Shown here piece by piece: positions 38,201 through 47,200 of a stretch of DNA of 64,000 nucleotides. The notes below the pieces were generated by a model, which was not told where the DNA came from, searched no databases, and saw only the letters and a program-made list of their open reading frames with translations. A program made the position numbers and the translations under genes. This DNA comes from Aulostomus chinensis. Its lineage: Eukaryota; Chordata; Actinopteri; Syngnathiformes; Aulostomidae. Every line of letters starts with the position of its first letter. The first letter of the stretch is position 1. The stretch lies in the NCBI GenBank assembly GCA_037954235.1, contig JBBMOA010000002.1, positions 7,185,009 to 7,249,008 on the forward strand. The letters are read 5' to 3'.

Positions 38201-41200
38201 GCAGGGAGTCTGTTAAGGCAGCTAATTCTTATTAGTACTTATTGATGTTCCACTGAACTCTTCTTTTTGCTCTCGTTGAAGTGTTTAGTTCTTGTATTTA
38301 TAGTTATTGTTTTATTACACAGGCTGAGGTACAACATCAACTTCTTCAGTGGAGCGTTGAGGTTGACGTCGTCAGACTGAGGCAGAGCGTTGAATTTCCA
38401 GAACTAAGCCTATGAAATGAAGTTATCATCGCAAAAAGCATGAAGGAGTGATGAGACGGGATGCGTTTTTTTTGTGTGTGAAAATTTAGTAATTCTCCAA
38501 CTCCTTCAGTAAAACCATTAATGTTAAAAAGAAACATATTTTTTGACTGAATGTGATCAGTCTGTCTCTCAGATCTTCTCTGTGGTCATTAAAGTTTCAT
38601 CTTATCTCACACTGAACTCTTGTTAAAAATTCACTCAGCTGCTCCACATGAGAAACATTCAGCATTGCTCTGCCCAGGTGACCAGGTATCAGAGTATCCA
38701 GGTGTCAGAGTATCCAGGTGTCAGAGTACCCAGGTGTCAGGGGACCCAGGTGTCAGGGGACCCAGGTGTCAGGGGACCCAGGTGTCAGGGGACCCAGGTG
38801 TCAGGGGACCCAGGTGTCAGGGGACCCAGGTGTCAGGGGACCCAGGTGTCAGGGTATCCTGGTATTATGGTATCCTGGCGTCAGGGTATCCTGTTGTCAG
38901 GATATCATGGTGTTACGGTATCCTGGTATTATGGTATCTTGGTATCAGGGTATCCTGGTGTGAGGGTATCCTGGTATTATGGTTGAAAAGATGGTGTGAG
39001 GGAGATAATGGGCCTAGAAAAGGGACACAAGTCTGTCAGCAGTCTGAATTCTGGGTTCGGCGCTCAGAGCAGTGTTGCTATGAAACAGACCCTGCATGGT
39101 TATTAAACTGTCTTCTATTGTTTGCTAATTGTTGGGATAATGTGCATGTGCTGTTTTAGAGTTCAGCTCTGTCCAGGGGGAGGCAGGGGAATACTGAAGC
39201 TGTTCTGGTTCACATGCACTAATCTCAGATGTGTGTGTACAGCAGGGCAGTCCGGCTGAAACAGAGTTTGAAGATGGTTTTTTTGGGGGGTTCCACAGTC
39301 ACGGCCCCACGTACAAGTGCTCAGTTTAGACTGCAGCAGACAGCAGTTGATTTGCAGCACAGCCACAACAGGTGAGGGTATATACGGCTACAAGAGAGGA
39401 TGGAATCTGACCACTTGGAGGTCAGTGGGCCAGCAGGCGCCGTATGCCAGTGTTTATGAATCAAAGATGGACTTTTGATTCCTCACCCACCGTCGCTGAT
39501 GGTGGGAAAAAAAGAACCTCATTACACAATGACCTGGTGGAGTAAGCGCTCGCAGGACGGGTCTTTGGATTGGCTCCTTCCGCTTGTTGTTTCCAGTGTT
39601 GTGAAGGCTGAGCCATTAATCAAACCGCACAGTTATCACAGTCACAAGATGGCCAAGTGCAGTGTCTAAATCAGAGGAGCTGCAGCGTTTAGATGAAGGT
39701 AGAGTTCCTCCAGACTGAAGGTAGAGTTCCTCCAGACTAAAGGCAACGTGCTTGTTTGGTACAAACTTCTGCAAACATCAGCATCTTTATACGTTTTGGA
39801 GAATTTTAAATGCTAAAAGGAGGCGGGGGGTGACCTCCACTGTCACTCTGTTGTGTCTTGTGGTCGTCATTTTTTTCAGTCGACCCCATCCAAGAAAAAA
39901 ATTTTTTTTTGTCAACTACTGAGAGTGAGACGGTTTTCAGGAGCGCTCACCCAGGAGGGGGCTCTTATTTCCCCAGAGCTTCAGGGGTCCGTTCCTGCTG
40001 TCAGAACCGACGAATCAGGCACCCTAAAACCGCCTCCACCTCCACGGGGCAGGGGGCGTGGGTCCATCTCCAAATACTCATATTGCTCATTCCCTCCATC
40101 ACTTTCAGGTTCACTCTTCAACACTTTACCTGCTTCATCATAGGATAAATCATTTCAAATCATTTAATAACAATGTTTGTTTTTTTTCAGCCAGTTGATG
40201 ATGCGTCAGCTTCATAAATCCTGACTTACTGCTCCCTCCTACATGAAAGTACATCGTTTGTCTTTAAAGGGAAAGTGTCTGTATTGTAGCGGCATACTAG
40301 TCGCATGTTTACTTGGTATTGAACTAAAACAAAAATGCTGCAATATTGTACAACCTTATGTAATGGGTCAACGCTGCCGAATGACAGATAGCGGAAGTCT
40401 CGATCGTCACCAAATGCCGTATTTGGTAAAGTCTTACTAATTAGGTTTTGTGAATGTAACACACAAAGATATGACGGTAGATGCGGAGGATGTTGATAAA
40501 ATGCTTTAGCCTAAGTGTGTTTTATATCACAAAGAAGCTTTCAAACTCACATGATTCCATATGTGGTCTTTGGAGTGCTTCTGTTTGGTTACTTTGTTCT
40601 GTACGCTCTTTTATGGGCTTTCAAATCAATAAATGCACGAATTGAACTCCCCCTGAAGTGTGGTGAAAGACGTGGCCCGTGTTTTACTGATGTACTGTAC
40701 AGAGATGGCACGAGTGTTTTTGGTCATCCCTAAACCAGTAAATGTATTGATCACATGACTGCAGCTCCAATGCGTCACGTCTTGATGGAAATGAGAAACC
40801 CAATGTTCTAAAGTAGATGGTGCGAGTATGTAGGTTGAACCTGAAGACCGTGCTGGCAGCGACTGCACCTCCAGCTCCCCCATTCAAGAGTGTCAAACAA
40901 TCATCCTCATGGTGGTTTCCCTGCCAACAGGTGATCATCAACAGCACCATCACGCCCAACATGATGTTCACAAAGACGTCTCAGAAGTTTGGCCAGTGGG
41001 CCGACAGCAGAGCCAACACCGTCTTTGGCCTGGGCTTTGCTTCAGAGCAGCAGCTCTCCAAGGTGAGAGGACAGGTTCCTCAAGCATCAAGGATTATTCC
41101 CATAGGTGATAGGACATAAAGAATGACCTCTTCTCACTATGTGATGTGCCCCCCCCAAAAATGGAAAGATATTTGACCTTTCATTTTATATTGCAACTAA

Positions 41201-44200
41201 TCGCTGCTTTTATACATTTTCAGTTTGCGGAGAAATTCCAGGAGGTAAAAGAAGCAGCAAAGATAGCAAGAGACAAATCTCAAGAGAAGGTGGAAACGCT
41301 GAGTAATCACTCCCAGGTAAATGATGTCTCACTGCTGCCTGAAGTTCCAATTTACCACAACACCTCTGCTCCTTCCCTCCTCAGCGGGACAGCCAGCGGC
41401 ATTCCAGAGTTGCTGGTAAAGTCACAGATTCTGTTAAAAACCAAGCATTTATAGTCGCTATTTACAGTCATTGTTTAATGTTGCATGTCAGCACAAGAGA
41501 AAACACTCCTAGTGGGATTCACCATTAACGACAAGTGTAGTAAAGCCAAAGGTTGTCAAAGCCTCTTACAACCTGGCAGGGACTTAAAGTGAGTTAATCA
41601 CAGATTTAGAGGATCCGAGCGCCAGCAAGAGTCAGACATCCTTCAGGGTTCCTCACAAATTCACCCAACTGGTCACACAAAAGGCGTTGGAAGAATCGGG
41701 GTTTATCGGCAGCACTGGCGGGTCTGCCCTCTGCCTGCGACCCACCCGGGTGATGGGAGGCAGACACTTGGAGGCCTGGAGTCATTTACAATGATGAAAA
41801 CTAGCAGAGGTATTTCACGTGCCGTGAATGACACGGCAAGACTGGAGACAGAGATCCAGCAGAACAAGCAGGATCACTCGGGCTTGCTCATTCGAGTCGC
41901 CGTGATGCGCTCGTCATCTCCCGGTTCCATCCCATTCAGTACTTGCCTGATGATTCGATTCAGTTTGGGAGTCAACAAAAAAGTTGAACCACACCAACAG
42001 GCCTTACATCAGAGATGCAGGTTATTGTGTTCTTTGCTGATATTTCACAGTTTATGTTGGCTAAAAGCTAATTACAGCTGACATTGATATGAGCACAACA
42101 AGTTTATGTGATATTCACATTCTTTTGAACATGAGGAGGAGACGAGGAAAACTGGGCTGACAATAAATATGAACCAGTTGATACCAATTTGTTTGAAGAA
42201 AAAAAAAAAGCCAATATTGTCAATTCACCCTAAACAAAATCTCGAGTCAACCAGAGAGCCAAGAAGTCAAGTCAAGCCAGTTTTATTTGTGTGGCACCAA
42301 ATCACGACAAAAGTTCTCTCATGACTTTACCAGTAGAGCAGAGGCAAGAAGGCCGCACCATCCAGAATATCTGCATGGTGTCGTCAAGATTTGTGCATGA
42401 ATGACCAGAAAGGGCTCAGCGGGACGACTGATCCACTATGTGATCTTTCTTGCAACATTTCTCATGGACTGAAAGAATTTCCTCACAATTTGTCCAAGAT
42501 TTGTCCAGAGCAACCCCAAATCCTGCCAGTGGCCTTGAGCAGTCTTCAGGATCCAGGATCTACAGTTTGATTCAGATTACGAGCCCTTAGGAAGTGACGC
42601 GCTTGCTCCCTGTGATGATGGAAATCTTTCCACCTCATTTCATCAAAATCGATGCATTCACGATCGGTCCAGAAATAAAACAGTGGATTCGTGATACTTC
42701 CCACTCCTGTGACTCTTACTCACTCACACACTCATAAGCACCCCACTGTCCCCCTCCAGGAGTCTGGGCGCGAGACACCATCAACCAACCAGGCCTCCAG
42801 TATCAATGGGACAGATGATGAGAAGATCTCTCACGTGGGTCCCGAGGCCGCCCTGCTGAAGAGCGAGAACGAGCTACTCAAGAGTGCGGTAGAGCAGAGG
42901 TGAGGACTGGCACACCTTCATCGGTCTGGTATGTGGCAGACGGCTTCCACGCTGCTGTGTCACATGCCACTGTGTCTCCTGTTAAACACAATCCTGAAAT
43001 TCCTCCTCAACAAACTCCTAGCAGTCTTTTAGTGACCATCTTGTCTCCTCTGTTGTCGTCCCAGCAGACAAAAACGGAGTGTCTGACTTGTCTGGAGCTT
43101 CTGAGGTTGCGTTGGTGATGGGGAGCAGACAGAGGGACTGGTCAGAGGGACTAGACAGAGGGACTGGTCAGAGGGACTGGTCAGAGGGACTGGTCAGAGG
43201 GACTAGTCAGAGAGACTAGACAGAGGGACTACTCAGAGAGACTAGACAGGGACTAGTCAGAGGGACTAGACAGAGGGACTAGTCAAGACCCTGGATCTGT
43301 ACTGGTTACAAGCAGTTCGAGAGAATTCTGTGAATGCGTTTGCCAGGCTCATGAGTTTTACCCAGTCTACAGTCTGGCATGAGCCATGCGGTTCCCTCAT
43401 GACGGTGTAAAATTACTGCAGTAAACTGACCACATATTCAGTGTAATAGACGTATAAACAGATTGCAGTCCTGGATCTCTCAGTATTTATTACTGCCCTC
43501 TGTTTTTGCATCACACTGTTCTCAAACATGCTGTCTAGACTTTATTGCTGCTGGAGTAATATCATGTCTCCGAAGGCTCAGGAATGAGCTGACAGGTGAT
43601 GCTGCTTCTCTCGGCCATTTGGTTTTATAATCCAGGTGCAAAAATGAAATTAGTAATTCCATGAAATGGCAGCTGTGGTTCCAGATGGAATTCATGTAAG
43701 CCCAGAACATCACAAGCTCATCAAACTGTGGCGACTCTGGACTCTGACCTGCTGCAGCTCTGCTCAGCAACAACAAAAATTACTGACCTGTTTTTTTCAT
43801 GTTGGCATCCATTCTCAGGCAATAATGCCGATTAAATTCAAAGACAAAGGCAAATCCAATGAATATCGGAGTCGTTCATGTTCACTTTATCTTTGGCGAG
43901 GTTATGATTCAATAAATATGGTGACGTAAGAGACCCAACGGTCCAGTAGAGATTAACTGAGGAGTGATTGATTGGGTGAGTTTCCACATCAATCTTAATG
44001 AAACTTTTGTTAGTTTCCTCTCATAATGACAGTTTCTTAAATAGACCTCAGCAGGTGATTGGACGAGCCTCCACCAACCATCACAGGTCAGCTTTGTCCA
44101 GTCAGATTGCCGAGGTCGTGCAGACCACGCCCCTCTTTCCTCCCAGGGCGCTGATAGCCCTAACCAATATTGGCGAGGATACATGCGCCTGCATGTGATG

Positions 44201-47200
44201 AAATGAACGGGCTTACATGTCTGTGTAGGTTCTCATTCATCCAGGTCATCGTAGATCGAAGCGAAGTAAACTCTGGTCAACTGGACGTAAGTTTATCTTG
44301 AAGACGTTTCACCTCTCATCCGAGAGGCTTCTTCAGTTCTAGTGAAGAGTGTGGAAACTCCAGCTTATAAACCTATGTGGGAGTGGTCAGTGCTATTGTG
44401 GTGGAAACGACCCTCCCGAGACTCACCTGGACTTCCCAGACGACAGTCGTTGTGAGGTGTCAGGGAGTTTCAGGGGTGGTCGTTAGGGAGTTTCACCGAC
44501 CACTCAGATGCTAATGGCCTGTGCTGGCAGCAGCCGTTCCACATGAGTCTTTCAGCTGAGCTCTTTGGGGAAGCTTTGAAAGGACTTGGTTGTAAATAGG
44601 TGAAAGGAAATGTCGCAGTCTACCTCCTCTGTTCAAAGATGGTTTCTCTATCTTGACGTGGATGGCTTCCTTAACTCCTCTTTCAAACCATCTGTGCTCT
44701 CTGTCGAGGATTTGGACATGGTCGTCCTGGAAGGAGTGGCTTTCCTCCTTGAGGTGGAGGAAAACCGCTGAGTCCTGTCCTCCAGAGTTGGCTCTTCTAT
44801 GTTGGGCCATGCGCTTGTTGAGGGGCTGTTTGGTTTCCCCTATGTAGAGATCCGTGCAGGCCTCACTGCATCTGACAGCATATACCAGTCTTTGTCTCAG
44901 AGTGTTGTCTGGTTTAAACCAGACAACACTCTGAGACAAAGACTGGTTCACCCCAAAGATCCCACCCCTCACAGCCAGAAAAGCAATCTGGTATATGCTG
45001 TCAGATGCAGTGAGGCCTGCACGGATCTCTACATAGGGGAAACCAAACAGCCCCTCAACAAGCGCATGGCCCAGCATAGAAGAGCCAACTCTGGAGGACA
45101 GGACTCAGCGGTTTTCCTCCACCTCAAGGAGGAAAGCCACTCCTTCCAGGACGACCATGTCCAAATCCTCGACAGAGAGGACAGATGGTTTGAAAGAGGA
45201 GTTAAGGAAGCCATCCACGTCAAGATAGAGAAACCATCTTTGAACAGAGGAGGTAGACTGCGACATTTCCTTTCACCTATTTACAACCAAGTCCTTTCAA
45301 AGCTTCCCCAAAGAGTTCAGCTGAAAGACCCATGTGGAACGGCTGCTGCCAGCACAGGCCATTAGCATCTGAGTGGTCGGTGAAACTCCCTAACGACCAC
45401 CCCTGAAACTCCCTGACACCTCACAACGACTGTCGTTTGGGGAGGCCAGGTGAGTCTCGGGAGGGTCGTTTCCACCACAATAGCACTGACCACTCCCACA
45501 TAGGTTTATAAACGGGCTTACAGTAAAACTTCATCTCTTCTAAACACATCATGGTGCAAGTTCATAAGTGCTAAACACTTGTGGTGTGAAAGACGGGGGC
45601 CTCATCGATGTTCCTGCCGGGGGAATCAAGTGGAAATGCAGCGCAGCTCTGAATCAGCTGAGGTTACAGAATGCTGTGCTGCAGGTCTGTCCACATTTGA
45701 TGGAGAGCAGCACACTCGAGCTCAGCCATGCATACGGGGGCAGATGCATACATAACTATATTTATACCCCAGCCTCTCCAGCCTTATTGATAAGATAAGA
45801 TCCCCCTGGCCCATGAACACAGCCGTGTGTTTGATATCAGGGCTGCAGCTCATTAGGACTTTGAGACGGTTCCCACCTCTTTCTTTTCTTTTTCTTGTCG
45901 AAAGTGACAGCGTGCTGTACATCCAGTTAATTAAACAGCTATGGCTGGAAGGATTTGGTAGCATTATGTGTCATGTCAGTGGGCACAAGCCCCAGGCGTT
46001 TCAACTCTAACCAGTCTGAAACTTCCTCTCTCTCGCTCTCTGTGCCTGTCTGGCAGCAACACCAATGCCAAGAAGTGGGAAACAGAGCTGCAGACTTTAA
46101 GAGAAAATAATGCCAGGCTGGTGGACGCGCTGCAGGACTCCTCAGCCAATGTGGAAAGCTGGAAGAAACAACTCAGTGCCTGCAAGGAGGAGAGTGACAT
46201 GCTCAGGGAAAAGGTAATACTGGTATTGAGTCCTGCAGGGAGGTGAAGTCATGAACAGGAGTCATCAGATGGAGGTTAATTTATTCATTTTCTCCACCAG
46301 ACTGAAGTTCTTCTGTTAGCTGCTTCACTCCCCACACCAGTCGCTTAGCATTCCACTATTAATAGAATCTTCTGAGTTTCAGTCTATGTGGGTTGTTCCT
46401 GCAGCAGCTGGACAGCTGTTCTACTAGTTTTACATTATGTTCAGTATTCCAAACATGTGTGTGTGAACAGATAGAGGGGTGTCTGCTATCACATTGACTG
46501 CTTTATCGAGTAAAAATGTCCAACTCGTGTTGATGGAGGCTCTCCTCTCCCTTTAGATCGCAGAACTGGAAGCTCAGTGTAATGAAGCCAGCCAGGAGAA
46601 GCAGAGAAACGCCCAGCTCACCATACGAGTGCAGGAGCTGGAGACTGAGCTGCAGGACAAAGAGCAGGTGAGCCGTCTGGAGCTGCTTTTGGATTCACTC
46701 AAGCCGCCTCAACCCTTCAACACCCGGGAAAAATTCTGGTTTTCCAGCTGCCTTTCACCTCCTCATCCCCTAACGATACCGATCTTTCTCATCCAGCACT
46801 TTGCCATTGTTCCTCCTCAGAACCACTTTGCTCCCTCGGGAGGTGATGACATCTCTGATGTAAATTATGAGTGTTGTCCTCAGGATCTCAGGTTCCTTTT
46901 TGGGTCACTACCCGACTGAACAAAGACCTTGATACAAGCCACTGTTATATTTTTATTTTACTTTCTGTGGCGCCTCTACTCTCAGTAATTTGGCTGATAC
47001 CCTGTTCTGGCACAGTCAACGCAGTTAGGCTGATGAATGTAGATTCATCCACTGACTTTGTCTCTAATCAGAGCAGCAGGGAATTTAGGCGCAAATACCA
47101 TTAGCAGTATTGCCTTATGTCTCCTCCATCAGTTATCCATAATCCAAACTAGCCGTCAGCTCAGCGCAGCCTAATGCTGCTGTTATTCCTAATGAGGATG

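Larger units (their letters stand above)
44218..45510. mobile_element. Palindromic (head-to-head) Penelope-like element insertion
   Basis: Two copies of the same 5'-truncated element in opposite orientation meet at ggttt/aaacc (44915/44916) with no spacer. The whole block is bracketed by a 12-bp direct repeat AACGGGCTTACA at 44206-44217 and 45511-45522, so it behaves as a single insertion. The left arm is about 698 bp and the right arm about 595 bp. Each arm encodes the C-terminal GIY-YIG nuclease region of a Penelope-like retroelement (LVYAVRCSEACTDLYIGETK then QPLNKRMAQHR). No reverse transcriptase part is present, so the insertion cannot move by itself. Confidence 0.85.
42900..46056 (+). 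other. homer2 intron 5
   Basis: 3.2 kb. Holds a 13-bp minisatellite (43128-43285) and the palindromic Penelope-like insertion (44218-45510). No other gene seen. Confidence 0.85.

Noticed and set aside
38684..38983. CRISPR-like array of short repeats
   Set aside because: Units are directly contiguous with no spacers, and the genome is vertebrate.
38620..39159. 179-, 112- and 81-residue repetitive plus-strand frames
   Set aside because: All three come from the 16-bp minisatellite read in three frames. They share no start signal or splice context.
44511..45365. Two convergent 188-codon genes in homer2 intron 5
   Set aside because: They are the same reading frame seen twice through a palindrome. 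The first ~40 residues of each are the antisense of the opposite arm, so these are truncated Penelope-like pieces and not host genes.
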